Shown: positions 8,002 through 17,504 of the stretch, in pieces | How the letters are laid out: the number at the start of each line of letters is the position of its first letter | How positions within the stretch are numbered: the first letter of the stretch is position 1 | Assembly: GCA_963793275.1 (NCBI GenBank) | Contig: CAWBZL010000003.1 | Coordinates: 1-64,000, forward strand | DNA: 64,000 nucleotides | Direction of reading: 5' to 3' | From: Marinirhabdus sp963793275 | GTDB taxonomy: Bacteria; Bacteroidota; Bacteroidia; Flavobacteriales; Flavobacteriaceae | Translations under genes and position numbers: made by a program | Notes under the pieces: model-generated | Told to the model about the DNA's origin: nothing | What the model saw: only the letters and a program-made list of their open reading frames with translations | The model's database searches: none

Positions 8002-9969
8002 ATGAAAAAGAAAAAAGTAAATTTACGCGACATAGACCCTAACGAACATAAGGGCGAGCATAGTCACGGTGATGGACACAATCACAGCAGTCCAGACGAA
8101 GTTTCTAATTTGAAAACTTATCTACCGGCGATTTTCAGTTTTGTAATGCTTATAATAGGTATTGCAATTGATTATTTTGACGCGCTACCATTTTTCAAAG
8201 GATGGGTGAGAATCGTATGGTATACAGTGGCGTATATCCCTGTTGGCTTCCCTGTAATAAAAGAAGGTTGGAACAGTATTAAGAATGGAGATTTCTTTAC
8301 GGAGTTCTTTTTAATGTCCATTGCAACTTTGGGCGCATTTGCCATAGGAGAATACCCAGAAGGTGTAGCTGTAATGTTGTTTTATGCCGTGGGCGAATTA
8401 TTTCAACAAGCAGCGGTTAACCGAGCAAAAGGAAATATCAAGGCTTTATTAGATGTGCGACCTAATGAGGCGTTAGTATATCGCAATGACGACTTCATTT
8501 CGGTTAATCCTGAGACTGTTGAGATAGGCGAAAAAATTCAAGTGCGCGTGGGAGAAAAAGTGCCTCTTGATGGTATTTTGCTTTCAGATAAAGGCTCTTT
8601 TAATACCGCAGCCCTTACTGGAGAAAGCAAACCAGACACTATTCAAAAAGGAGCATCTGTCTTTGCAGGAAGCATCAATCTCGATGGAGTTATTGAGGTA
8701 GAAACTACCAAGGAATTTAAAGATAGTTCTATCGCACGTATTCTAGATATGGTGCAGAATGCCACCGCTCGTAAATCTAAAACCGAGTTGTTTATTAGAA
8801 AATTTGCTCGTGTTTACACGCCTATTGTAGTTTTCTTAGCCATAGGTCTGACCTTTTTACCGTATTTCGTTGTAGATGATTATGTGTTCAGAGACTGGCT
8901 ATATCGAGCTTTAATCTTTCTAGTTATCTCTTGTCCTTGTGCTTTGGTAATATCCATTCCGCTGGGATATTTCGGTGGATTGGGTGCTGCATCTCGCAAC
9001 GGAATCCTGTTTAAAGGCGCATCATTTTTGGATGCAATGACTAAGGTGAATACCGTGGTAATGGATAAAACCGGTACGGTTACAAAAGGAGTATTTAAAA
9101 TTAAGGAAGTTGTAAATGATTCCGCTTTCGCGAAAGCGGACTTTATGAAATACCTAATGGCAATGGAAGAGCAATCTACACATCCCATCGCCAAAGCCAT
9201 AATGGAATACAAAGCCGAAGGTGCCGACTATGATGCAACCGAAGTAACTGAAATCGCGGGAAAAGGATTGAAAGGAACCGTAAACGGAAAAACCGTGCTG
9301 GTAGGAAACATAGCTTTAATGACTTCAAATAGCATTGATGTCCCTTCAGAAACTGATACTATTGTGGAATCCATAGTAATGGTAGGAATAGATGGCAAAT
9401 TTGCAGGTTACGTAACGATTGCAGATGAACTGAAGGAAGATGCCCATCAAGCGATTAAGCAAATTCGCGAGGCTGGTATTTCTAAAATCATAATGCTCTC
9501 TGGGGATAAAGATTCCATTACACAAAAAGTCGCCAAAGAATTAGGCATCGATTGGGCAAAAGGTGGTTTGTTGCCAGAAGATAAGCTCAACGAAGTAGAA
9601 AAACTCAAAGCACAACCAGATACAACAGTCGCTTTTATAGGCGATGGTATTAATGATGCACCTGTTCTGGCAGCAAGTGATGTTGGTATGGCAATGGGTG
9701 GTTTAGGAAGCGATGTTGCTATTGAGACTGCCGATGTGATTATTCAAAACGACCAACCTTCAAAGATTGCTCGCTCCATAAAAATAGGCCGTTCTACCAG
9801 AAGTATCGTTTGGCAAAATATTGTTTTAGCATTTGGCGTAAAAATTATAGTTCTCATTTTAGGAGCTGGTGGACTTGCCACAATGTGGGAAGCCGTTTTT
9901 GCAGACGTAGGTGTTGCCTTGCTTGCTATTTTAAATGCTGTCAGGTTGCAGAAAATGAAGTGGAACTAA
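8002..9969 (+). CDS. zntA: Zn/Cd/Pb-exporting P1B-type ATPase (ZntA/CadA-like)
   Basis: 655 residues, with all P-type ATPase motifs: TGES at 206, the metal-site CPC at 311-313 (SCPCALVIS), phosphorylated D355 in DKTGT, HP at 394-395 in the nucleotide domain, and GDGIND at 547-552. The SCPCALVIS form and C-terminal helices suggest Zn/Cd/Pb specificity (P1B-2). Instead of a Cys-type heavy-metal domain, the N-terminus has a short His/Asp cluster (HKGEHSHGDGHNHSS) that could bind Zn. It exports metal from cytoplasm to periplasm, where the RND system can pick it up. Palindrome copy 5 encodes SAFAKA in the nucleotide domain. Confidence 0.92.
   Translation: MKKKKVNLRDIDPNEHKGEHSHGDGHNHSSPDEVSNLKTYLPAIFSFVMLIIGIAIDYFDALPFFKGWVRIVWYTVAYIPVGFPVIKEGWNSIKNGDFFTEFFLMSIATLGAFAIGEYPEGVAVMLFYAVGELFQQAAVNRAKGNIKALLDVRPNEALVYRNDDFISVNPETVEIGEKIQVRVGEKVPLDGILLSDKGSFNTAALTGESKPDTIQKGASVFAGSINLDGVIEVETTKEFKDSSIARILDMVQNATARKSKTELFIRKFARVYTPIVVFLAIGLTFLPYFVVDDYVFRDWLYRALIFLVISCPCALVISIPLGYFGGLGAASRNGILFKGASFLDAMTKVNTVVMDKTGTVTKGVFKIKEVVNDSAFAKADFMKYLMAMEEQSTHPIAKAIMEYKAEGADYDATEVTEIAGKGLKGTVNGKTVLVGNIALMTSNSIDVPSETDTIVESIVMVGIDGKFAGYVTIADELKEDAHQAIKQIREAGISKIIMLSGDKDSITQKVAKELGIDWAKGGLLPEDKLNEVEKLKAQPDTTVAFIGDGINDAPVLAASDVGMAMGGLGSDVAIETADVIIQNDQPSKIARSIKIGRSTRSIVWQNIVLAFGVKIIVLILGAGGLATMWEAVFADVGVALLAILNAVRLQKMKWN
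9121..9140. repeat. TCCGCTTTCGCGAAAGCGGA palindrome, copy 5
   Basis: Perfect 20-bp palindrome inside zntA, identical to copy 4 and read in the same frame (SAFAKA). Last copy seen in the window. Confidence 0.9.
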
Positions 9970-10074
9970 ATCGTTGCGAGGAAGCATTATTCATAATCAT
10001 TGATTTTGAGAGAATTAAGCTAATATCTTCCTTCAAAAAGTTCGAACTCTGTCCCGTTGAGTTCACGAATAAAT

Positions 10075-10127
10075 AGAAAAACCTGATATAAAATCGAGCT
10101 TGCTCAAGATTTTTATCAGGTTTTTCT
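10075..10127. terminator. Strong bidirectional hairpin terminator after zntA
   Basis: The left arm AGAAAAACCTGATA plus AAAATC pairs with GATTTT plus TATCAGGTTTTTCT, with a one-base bulge and an inner GAGC-TT-GCTC hairpin at the tip. A-tract and T-tract flank the stem, so it can work on both strands. It lies between the convergent zntA and ABC exporter genes. Its right half is part of a 106-bp tandem repeat. Confidence 0.8.
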
Positions 10128-10352
10128 ATTTTCAAAGCGGAGTTTTGTGGGATCACCGCAGGTAGTCTCTATTCGTGATATGCTTTTCTAGTTTTAAAAT
10201 CGAGCTTGCTCAAGATTTTATATCAGGTTTTTCTATTTTCAAAGCGGAGCTTTGAGGGATCACCGCAGGTAGTCCCTATTCGTGATATGCTTTTCTAGTT
10301 TTAGAATCGAGCTGGCTCAAGATTTTATATCAGGTTTTTCTATTTTCAAAGC
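10090..10352. repeat. 106/107-bp tandem direct repeat, about 2.5 copies
   Basis: Units begin at 10090, 10196 and 10303 with AAAATCGAGCTTGCTCAAG or near-identical sequence. Copies one and two are complete; the third stops after TTTTTCTATTTTCAAAGC. Each full unit carries the GAGC-TT-GCTC hairpin, a TATCAGGTTTTTC arm and an ATCAC...GTGAT inverted pair around GCAGGTAGTC. No coding frame was found in the repeats. Together with the terminator this fills the 414-bp gap at 9970-10383. Confidence 0.85.
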
Positions 10353-10383
10353 TAAGTTGAAACTTACTTTGTGATTTTCTACT

Positions 10384-12141
10384 CTAAATTTTTGCCTGGT
10401 ACGTGAATAAATCGAAATACCTTCCTTTAAGAGATAAGAGTTCCTGGTGATTGCCCTGTTCTGCAATAGAACCATTCTCTATCACCAGTATTTTATCTGC
10501 TTTTTGAATGGTGCTTAATCTGTGCGCAATAATAATGGTAGTTCTGTCCTTTACAAGTTCGGTTAGTGATTTTTGAATAAGTGCTTCACTTTCAGTATCA
10601 AGATTAGAGGTAGCTTCATCCAGGATAATTATTTTTGGGTTTGCCAATATAGCTCTTGCAATTGAAATTCTTTGGCGTTGTCCACCAGATAATTTTACGC
10701 CCCGTTCGCCAATGAGGGTTTCCAAACCGTCTTCAAACCTGTCGGTAAATTCGTTCACGTAGCCGGCTTTTACAGCTTTTTGCAATTCGGCTTCGGTTGC
10801 ATTGGGTCTTGGGAATAAAATATTTTCTTTGATGGTTCCTTCAAATAAAAACTCGTCTTGTAATACTACACCAAGGTGACGGCGATAGCTACTCAGTTTT
10901 ACTTTTGAAAGGTCCTGCCCATCCATAAGCACCGTGCCTTTGTTGGGGTTTAAAAATGTAGCTGCCAATCCGGCGATAGTAGATTTCCCCGATCCTGAGC
11001 TCCCCACAAGTGCGAATACCGAGCCTGGTTTCATTTCAAAATTTATATGGTGGAGCACTTGTTTTCCTTCTTCATATGAAAATGAAACGTCGTTAAATTG
11101 TAAATGTCCCTGAACGTCTTTCAGCGTTTTTGTACGGTCCTTTAACTCTTCTTCGGGAGTCATGTTCATAAGTTCCTCTGTTCGGTCTAGTCCGGCTAAT
11201 GCTTCGGTAAGTTGGCTCCCTATATTGCTCATTTGCACGATGGGTGCAATCATAAACCCTAATAATAATGTGAAGGATAAAAAGTCTCCTGTTGTCATGG
11301 ATCCTTCAATCATGAAATATCCTCCTATTCCCATAATACCCAGTGAGGCTACACCCAGTAAAAATGTGGAGGTGCTTGTCATGGCAGCTGTGGCCGTTAG
11401 ACTTTTCTTTACATTTTGGTACAATCTATCCACTCCGGCTTCAAAAATTTTGTTTTCTTGTTCTTCGGCATTAAATCCCTTTATCACTCTAACTCCAGCT
11501 AAAGTTTCAGTAAGTCTTCCCTGGACTTCGGCGTTTATTTTTCCGCGTTCTCTGAAAATGGGACGTATAAATTTAAAAGCTTTCAGTGCAATAAAACCAA
11601 AAATTCCTACGGGCAATAACACAAAGAGCGTCATCCACGGATTTATATTTATTAACAGGAAAAGCGAAATAACTGCTGTAATAGTCCCGCCAACGAGCTG
11701 CACCAAACCAGTACCAATTAAATTTCTCACACCTTCTACATCGCTCATAATTCGGGAAACCAAGGCGCCGGATTTTGTATTGTCGAAAAAACTAATAGGT
11801 AAGGAGAGTACTTTTTTTTGAACCTGAGCTCTTAATTCAGAAATAAGAAATTGTGCCTCTACACTAAGGATGCGCGTAAGTAGGAAGGATGTTATTGCCT
11901 GTACTAAAATTGCGATTCCTACCAGCCATAGCAAACTGTATAGCTCCTGAAAATCTTTGTTGGGGATTATTTGATCCAACAATTCTTTAGACTTCCACGG
12001 CAATACCAAACTTGCAAGCCTGCTTAAAACAATAAGTATTAATCCAATAAATATTAGATTTTTACGTGGCCAGATAATGGTCTTAAATGCCGAAGCTATG
12101 GTAACATTCCCTGTGCTTTTCTTCGCTATTTCTTTTTTCAT
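10384..12141 (-). CDS. ABC exporter, fused permease and ATPase (MsbA-like)
   Basis: A 585-residue half-transporter, expected to work as a homodimer. Residues 20-320 hold six membrane helices (ABC type-1 exporter fold); residues 345-585 form the ATPase. Visible motifs are Walker A GSSGSGKS with K386, signature LSGGQRQR, Walker B IIILDEA and the H-loop AHRLST. The substrate is not readable; lipid or drug export is typical for this family. It is convergent with zntA and stands alone on the minus strand, with a 355-bp divergent promoter region behind it. It appears to be the first ordinary chromosomal gene after the metal island. Confidence 0.9.
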   Translation of the reverse strand: MKKEIAKKSTGNVTIASAFKTIIWPRKNLIFIGLILIVLSRLASLVLPWKSKELLDQIIPNKDFQELYSLLWLVGIAILVQAITSFLLTRILSVEAQFLISELRAQVQKKVLSLPISFFDNTKSGALVSRIMSDVEGVRNLIGTGLVQLVGGTITAVISLFLLININPWMTLFVLLPVGIFGFIALKAFKFIRPIFRERGKINAEVQGRLTETLAGVRVIKGFNAEEQENKIFEAGVDRLYQNVKKSLTATAAMTSTSTFLLGVASLGIMGIGGYFMIEGSMTTGDFLSFTLLLGFMIAPIVQMSNIGSQLTEALAGLDRTEELMNMTPEEELKDRTKTLKDVQGHLQFNDVSFSYEEGKQVLHHINFEMKPGSVFALVGSSGSGKSTIAGLAATFLNPNKGTVLMDGQDLSKVKLSSYRRHLGVVLQDEFLFEGTIKENILFPRPNATEAELQKAVKAGYVNEFTDRFEDGLETLIGERGVKLSGGQRQRISIARAILANPKIIILDEATSNLDTESEALIQKSLTELVKDRTTIIIAHRLSTIQKADKILVIENGSIAEQGNHQELLSLKGRYFDLFTYQAKI

Positions 12142-12496
12142 AGTTTGTAAGGTAGCACTGGTTTAATCGTCTTAACCTATGCTATTGGTATGTTTTATAA
12201 CTTTAGGGTGAATTTTTAATGGCGCTTAGCTATAGAAATGCCAGGTGTTATCCGGAATATAGAAACTAATTTAGATGTTATATTCGAGGACTGTAAAATT
12301 ACTAGTTTTCAGCAACAAAATATCGGAAGTTTCTCTTATAAATATCTAATGGCTTTGTAAGAGTTTCAGAGGGTTCACACAATATTTGTAAGAATTTAAC
12401 GTTCGTCAAGAACCACGAAACTTCTTTTAACATACATTTGCACAGTTTTATGATAGTTTGCTAGTTATCAATAATTTAAACCCCTATATTTTATAT
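12142..12496. promoter_or_regulatory. Divergent intergenic region between ABC exporter and serine hydrolase
   Basis: A 355-bp gap. A -7-type box TACATTTG at 12433-12440 is a good promoter candidate for the + strand serine hydrolase. An open frame at 12238-12360 (40 residues, ATG start) has a protein-like composition but matches nothing I know and is not called as a gene. Nothing else was seen. Confidence 0.5.
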
Positions 12497-13399
12497 ATGA
12501 GTTATACCATAAAAGTACCAGTTTTAGTCGCCTTATTATTAGTTTCTCTAAATCTATTTTCACAGGATCTTCCTATTAAAAATTCCGGGGATATAGATCC
12601 TATTGAAGAATTATACTGCTCTGAACTTCAGGTAGAATTAGAATCAGAAATCTTCAAGAATAAAACCTGGAAAAGATTAGTAGACAATAAAATGATGTCT
12701 ATAGGGATTGTAGATTTAAGTGATATTAACGACATACAGTATGCAGGTCTTAATGATGACCATATGATGTATGCGGCAAGTTTACCGAAAATAGCGGTAT
12801 TATTAGCCTCTATGGATGCTATTGATAAAGGACAACTGGCAAATTCTAAAGCCATTCAGAAAGATATGCGGTCTATGATAAGTAAGTCTAACAATCAGGC
12901 TACTACGCGTATGATAGATCGGGTAGGTTATGAAAAGATCGAGGAAGTATTACGTTCCCCACAGCACAAATTATATGATGAAGAAGTTGGTGGAGGTCTT
13001 TGGGTTGGTAAGCGTTATGCTGCCGGAGGAAGACGCTATCCGGAACCTATGAAAGGTTTAAGTCATGCGGCAACCACACGTCAGGTTTGTAGCTTCTACT
13101 ATCAACTAGCAATGGGAAATTTAGTTAACGAAAGACGCTCTAAGCAAATGCTTAACATTATGGAGAATCCCGCGTTACATCATAAGTTTGTAAATACATT
13201 GGATCGCGTGGCTCCTGATGCGAGACTGTTCAGAAAATCTGGTTCCTGGAAAAATTATCACTCAGATTCTGTTTTAGTTTGGGGTCCGGATAGAAAGTAT
13301 ATTCTGGTTGCTTTAATCGATAATGATTTAGGAGAACAAATCATACGAGATTTAGTCGTTCCATTGGAAAAAGTGATGAAAAATTCACGTACTTTATAG
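12497..13399 (+). CDS. Secreted class A beta-lactamase-like serine hydrolase
   Basis: 300 residues from ATG 12497, which directly precedes a signal peptide (hydrophobic LVALLLVSLNLFSQ). A TTG at 12458 would add 13 residues and lies very close to the predicted transcription start. The serine penicilloyl-hydrolase motifs are present: SLPK with S95 and K98, SNN at 131-133 and KSG at 247-249. There is no obvious Glu166-type omega-loop motif, so true beta-lactamase activity is uncertain; cell-wall hydrolase or DD-peptidase-like roles are possible. A second, distantly similar enzyme lies at 16248-17501, on the other side of the transporter gene. Confidence 0.8.
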   Translation: MSYTIKVPVLVALLLVSLNLFSQDLPIKNSGDIDPIEELYCSELQVELESEIFKNKTWKRLVDNKMMSIGIVDLSDINDIQYAGLNDDHMMYAASLPKIAVLLASMDAIDKGQLANSKAIQKDMRSMISKSNNQATTRMIDRVGYEKIEEVLRSPQHKLYDEEVGGGLWVGKRYAAGGRRYPEPMKGLSHAATTRQVCSFYYQLAMGNLVNERRSKQMLNIMENPALHHKFVNTLDRVAPDARLFRKSGSWKNYHSDSVLVWGPDRKYILVALIDNDLGEQIIRDLVVPLEKVMKNSRTL

Positions 13400-13420
13400 G
13401 CTATAAACCTATAATACGGA

Positions 13421-16261
13421 ATGCTTAAAACACTTTTTAAAAAAACATTCGATATAAGAGATGGGGAGATTCGCATCTCTTTTTTCATGCAGTTATATAT
13501 TTTTCTGCTTATATCGGTTCTTTTAATGGTAAAACCTACTGTAAATGCGCTGTTCCTATCAAAATTGGGAGCAGCGCATTTGCCGTATGGATATGTGCTG
13601 GTTGCTTTTGTGGCAGTTATAGTTTCATATTTTTATAATAAAGGAGTAAAACAATTTTCTCTCAGAAAGATAACAACAGGAACTCTTATTTTCTTTGGTT
13701 TGCTCTTCGCTTTTTTAAGTTTTTTAATGTACACCAATACTATAAACGATTGGGTGCTGTACGTTTATTATTTAAGTGTTTCCATCTTTGCCGTGTTGGT
13801 TACTTCACAATTCTGGATTATTGCCAATATGGTGTATAATGCCCGTGAAGCAAAGAGATTGTTTGGTTTTATTGGCGCAGGGGCGATCGCGGGGGGAATT
13901 TTTGGCGGATACTTAACTACAATAATTGCATCCAATTTTGGAAATAAAGTAGTGATCTTAGTAGCTGCTTTTCTTATTGTTTGTTGTGTGCCTATTCTTC
14001 AGATAGTCTGGAAACTGCGAGTGGAAAAACTCAACACATATATACGGAAGCAACGAAAAGGGGCAGTTCGGAGCACCTTTGCTTCGCCTTTTAAACTCAT
14101 TATACAATCTAAACACCTTACCTATCTTGCAGCTATTGTTGGAGTAGGAGTGGTTATGGCAAAACTGGTAGATTTTCAATTTAGCGATTTTGCGAATAGA
14201 GCAATTCCGGATAGCGATGAACTGGCATCTTTTTTTGGGTTTTGGTTTTCATCATTTAATGTAATTGCATTGCTTATCCAGTTGTTTTTGACCAATAGAT
14301 TATTAGCGTGGCTGGGCGTAACCTCCAACCTGCTTATTTTGCCGCTGGGAATTGCTATTGGCTGTTTACTGTTCTTAACATTTCCAGAACTTTGGGTACT
14401 TATTATTATAAAAGGAATGGATGGTAGCTTTAAGCAATCTATCAATAAAGCAGGAATTGAACTTTCAATTTTACCTATTCCTTCTCATATTAAAAATGAA
14501 GCGAAATCCTATATAGATGTTGTAGTAGATAGTATTGCAACAGGGTTGGCTGGATTAATGCTTATTTTCGTTATTAGAAAACTGGAACTTAGTACTTCTT
14601 ACATTACGGTTATTATCCTGCTATTTCTCTTTATCTGGATGTTGCTTATTTACAAATTGAGGGAGGCGTATTTTCAATCATTCCGGAGTAATATTCGAAA
14701 TTCTTTGGTAGGCACTTCCGTAGAAAATAAAAACCTGAAATATAACCGTACTTCAAAATCTGCCATTAATGTTTTAACCGAAGGAAATGAGTCCGAGATC
14801 ATAACAATGCTGCATCATTTAGACGATTTTAAACTCTACACATTTAGGCCTCACATTGTAAATTTACTAAAACACGACTCCCCAAAAGTGAAGGCGCTCG
14901 CTATTTCGCAGTTACACCACTATAAAAAAGGAACCGCCACTGAATATATTAAGGATTTGTTGCACGTAAAAGATGATGAAGTAGTGTATGCTGCGATGGA
15001 TTATTTATTACACCATACCAATATTAAAGACGCTAATATCTATAAATCGTATCTGGACCATACAACAGATTATATTTCGAACGCTGCGCTACTGTGTCTT
15101 GCAAAAGATGCTTCGTCCAATAAAAAACTCGCGCTCCGGTATAATTTAAGCGATAGATTGCAAACAAAAACCAGAGATTTATTTGCTGCAGATAACGATT
15201 TACGAAAACAAGAAGTTGCAGAACTCATGCTAGCAGTGGGATATGCAAAATACCCGAGTTTTTATTCTTTTATTTCGGCCAATTTTAACAACCGGGACCC
15301 TTATTTAATTAAGGCTGCTATAACGGCCGCAGGGCTCACGGCACACGAGCCTTTTATTAATCAGTTGCTGGGTTTTTTAGCTGAAAAGCCTTTCCGCGAG
15401 ACAGCAATTGAAGCACTGCAGGAATACGGGGTGGGTTTAACCAAGAAAGTATTGCAATTGGAGTTGTCCGAAAGTTTACCAGATACCATAAAACCGTACA
15501 TTCCAGAATTAATACAATCTTTTAAAACCAGAGATTCTGTAAAAGTATTAATGCGTTTTTTACAAAGTAAGGATTTTGTGATCAGAACCGAAGCTGCCAA
15601 ATCTTTAAATGCTCTGAAGCTGGAGAACGTTTCGGTATCTGTAGACCAACGAATGCTTACGAGAATTTTGCTGAAAGAAAGTACTTTTTACCGAAACTCT
15701 TTGAATGCTATCGTAACCTTAAAAGCATCTATAGATACTACCGAAGTTGATACCCTGCAAGACGATGCCGAAATAGAATCTGTAATTGCCAGAGAAAATT
15801 TAATGGATCTGCTTATGGATCAATTAGAGCAGAGTCTGGATTGTATTTTTAAATTATTCAGCTTAAAATATGATCAGGCCGATGTAGATACGGCTTACTT
15901 TGGGCTCAAAAGCGAAAAGCAAGAGGTACGCCTTAATGCCATAGAATTTCTGGACAACCTCCTCAAATCTAAATTAAAAAATAACATTCTTCCTTTAATT
16001 GAATATCATGTGCTGGAAAGTAATGGGCATTCAGTTTCTTCTTTTGAAGCAAGCACATTGCCTGAAAAACAAATCCTTACGATGTTACTCCGTAATCGTG
16101 GAACCAGAATGAAATTAGCGGTGCTTAATGTTATTAAATTTTCAGCAGACCAGTCATATCTGGATCTTGTAAAACCACTTATGAAGCATCCAAATTTAGT
16201 GGTGCAGCGTTTTGCCATACGTACTGTAAAAGAGCTAAAACTTGCTGCTATTGACCAGTAA
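13421..16261 (+). CDS. Npt/ATP-ADP-translocase-like transporter with C-terminal HEAT repeats
   Basis: 946 residues. Residues 25-425 hold about 11-12 hydrophobic helices and resemble Npt1/Npt2-type nucleotide transporters (motif region VLLMVKPTVNALFLSKLGAAHLPYGYV; FGFIGAGAIAGGIFGGYL). Residues from about 450 to 946 are soluble and made of short helix pairs typical of HEAT repeats, with lines such as SPKVKALAISQLHHYKKG and RETAIEALQEYGVG. Substrate is unknown; nucleotide exchange would be surprising in a free-living cell, so another anion is quite possible. It starts 21 bp after the upstream serine hydrolase, suggesting an operon. Its last 14 bp overlap the convergent serine hydrolase gene. Confidence 0.78.
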   Translation: MLKTLFKKTFDIRDGEIRISFFMQLYIFLLISVLLMVKPTVNALFLSKLGAAHLPYGYVLVAFVAVIVSYFYNKGVKQFSLRKITTGTLIFFGLLFAFLSFLMYTNTINDWVLYVYYLSVSIFAVLVTSQFWIIANMVYNAREAKRLFGFIGAGAIAGGIFGGYLTTIIASNFGNKVVILVAAFLIVCCVPILQIVWKLRVEKLNTYIRKQRKGAVRSTFASPFKLIIQSKHLTYLAAIVGVGVVMAKLVDFQFSDFANRAIPDSDELASFFGFWFSSFNVIALLIQLFLTNRLLAWLGVTSNLLILPLGIAIGCLLFLTFPELWVLIIIKGMDGSFKQSINKAGIELSILPIPSHIKNEAKSYIDVVVDSIATGLAGLMLIFVIRKLELSTSYITVIILLFLFIWMLLIYKLREAYFQSFRSNIRNSLVGTSVENKNLKYNRTSKSAINVLTEGNESEIITMLHHLDDFKLYTFRPHIVNLLKHDSPKVKALAISQLHHYKKGTATEYIKDLLHVKDDEVVYAAMDYLLHHTNIKDANIYKSYLDHTTDYISNAALLCLAKDASSNKKLALRYNLSDRLQTKTRDLFAADNDLRKQEVAELMLAVGYAKYPSFYSFISANFNNRDPYLIKAAITAAGLTAHEPFINQLLGFLAEKPFRETAIEALQEYGVGLTKKVLQLELSESLPDTIKPYIPELIQSFKTRDSVKVLMRFLQSKDFVIRTEAAKSLNALKLENVSVSVDQRMLTRILLKESTFYRNSLNAIVTLKASIDTTEVDTLQDDAEIESVIARENLMDLLMDQLEQSLDCIFKLFSLKYDQADVDTAYFGLKSEKQEVRLNAIEFLDNLLKSKLKNNILPLIEYHVLESNGHSVSSFEASTLPEKQILTMLLRNRGTRMKLAVLNVIKFSADQSYLDLVKPLMKHPNLVVQRFAIRTVKELKLAAIDQ

Positions 16262-17501
16262 TTACCTTATCAATAGCACTTCCCAGATACATATGTGCTC
16301 CACCCGAATTTTTACTTAGTACATTGGTCATTAAACATACAATGTACTTTTTCCCTCCGGGATGCTCTACCGTTATCACAGAGTTCATATAATTAAATTT
16401 GTTTCCTGCATAATTACCGCAAGGACCCGGTAGCGATTTATCGCAACTATAAAAACTTCCAGATTTAAAATACACACGTGCACTGTCTAATTGGTTGGAT
16501 TGCGCGTATCTAATGCGTCTATCTGTAATGTACATAAGGCGTTTCATTTCCAGGCTGGATGCAGAATCAACAACTTTTCCCTGCTCCAGCTGTACCAGAT
16601 ATTTCATAAGCCCTTTTGGAGAACCAATACTGCCTCCTTTTCTTCCCACATATTTTCCTGCAGGATTCGTAAACATACCTCCTAAACGCCACTCGTCTTC
16701 GGTAATTCCCAGTTCTCTCAAGGGTTCATTTACTACGGTGTTCGCCAGATTTGTTAAGGAGTCTCTTGGAGTATCAACAAAGTATTTTTCAGAATCTTCC
16801 AGTGACAATCTTGGATAGTCCTTTCCAAAAGCCGCCATTAACATAGCTTCACGGTACATCACACTGGCAGCACCATTATTACTAACCGAAACCATATGGT
16901 CCAGCCATTCAAACAACGTGAATGTATCACTGGCGATTACCTGTCTTTTTGTAAGTTTTTCAGTTTTAGGGTCATAAATAGGTATCGTATGATGATCTCC
17001 TGTTCCCCAGTATCTTGCGTCCACAATTTTGTTGCACAGTAAAGCGATACGCGCTTCAAAATCGTCTGGGTATATTTTCTCTAACTGATAAAACACGGCA
17101 TTCAAAACAGCAATTTTACCAACGCTTCCTGGCTGGTACCCTATGTTTTCTCTATGTGCAGCGTATTTTAAATTTTCGGGATCTGTGATGTCTAACACAG
17201 CTAATGAGTAATTTCCTCCTGGTGTAATTCTTTGGATTGCTTTTGCAAATTCTGCATCTTCCTTTAAAAGGCTATCTACATTTTTTTGGGAGACAGGAAG
17301 TAAATTAAGTTTAATGTCTTCAATACTAGCAAAGGCACCCGCGGGAATACGAGTGTATTTTTCTCCCTCGGCCAGCGTATGCTGAATATCCAGCAAGCGG
17401 GTTATTTGAGAACGCTCATACCCATCAATAGGGTAAAAGCTAAAGGATAGTATGATACAACCCAGCAATAAAAGTGAAGCGATATATTTTGTGCTTTTCA
17501 T
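16248..17501 (-). CDS. Secreted beta-lactamase-like serine hydrolase
   Basis: 417 residues with an N-terminal signal segment (IASLLLLGCIILSFSF). Catalytic motifs are SVGK (in YQPGSVGKIAVL), VSNN and FKSGSF near the C-terminus, the usual SxxK, SxN and KSG boxes. It is longer than typical class A enzymes by about 100 residues, mostly before the SxxK box. It starts 3 bp after the stop of the PEP-synthase-like gene on the same strand, so the pair is probably one transcript. It is convergent with the HEAT transporter, overlapping it by 14 bp. Confidence 0.8.
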   Translation of the reverse strand: MKSTKYIASLLLLGCIILSFSFYPIDGYERSQITRLLDIQHTLAEGEKYTRIPAGAFASIEDIKLNLLPVSQKNVDSLLKEDAEFAKAIQRITPGGNYSLAVLDITDPENLKYAAHRENIGYQPGSVGKIAVLNAVFYQLEKIYPDDFEARIALLCNKIVDARYWGTGDHHTIPIYDPKTEKLTKRQVIASDTFTLFEWLDHMVSVSNNGAASVMYREAMLMAAFGKDYPRLSLEDSEKYFVDTPRDSLTNLANTVVNEPLRELGITEDEWRLGGMFTNPAGKYVGRKGGSIGSPKGLMKYLVQLEQGKVVDSASSLEMKRLMYITDRRIRYAQSNQLDSARVYFKSGSFYSCDKSLPGPCGNYAGNKFNYMNSVITVEHPGGKKYIVCLMTNVLSKNSGGAHMYLGSAIDKVITGQ

Positions 17502-17504
17502 AAT

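Noticed and set aside
10038..10075. GTTCGAACTC...GAGTTCACGAA resembling a tRNA 3' part or att site at the island edge
   Set aside because: No acceptor stem, anticodon arm or CCA can be drawn, and no second copy was found at the other edge of the window.
11162..11821. Long + strand open frame (219 codons) opposite the ABC exporter
   Set aside because: It mirrors the clear exporter coding on the other strand and shows no domain of its own.
12238..12360. 40-residue open frame in the gap before the first serine hydrolase
   Set aside because: Protein-like composition but no recognisable family, no promoter or partner; too short to call.
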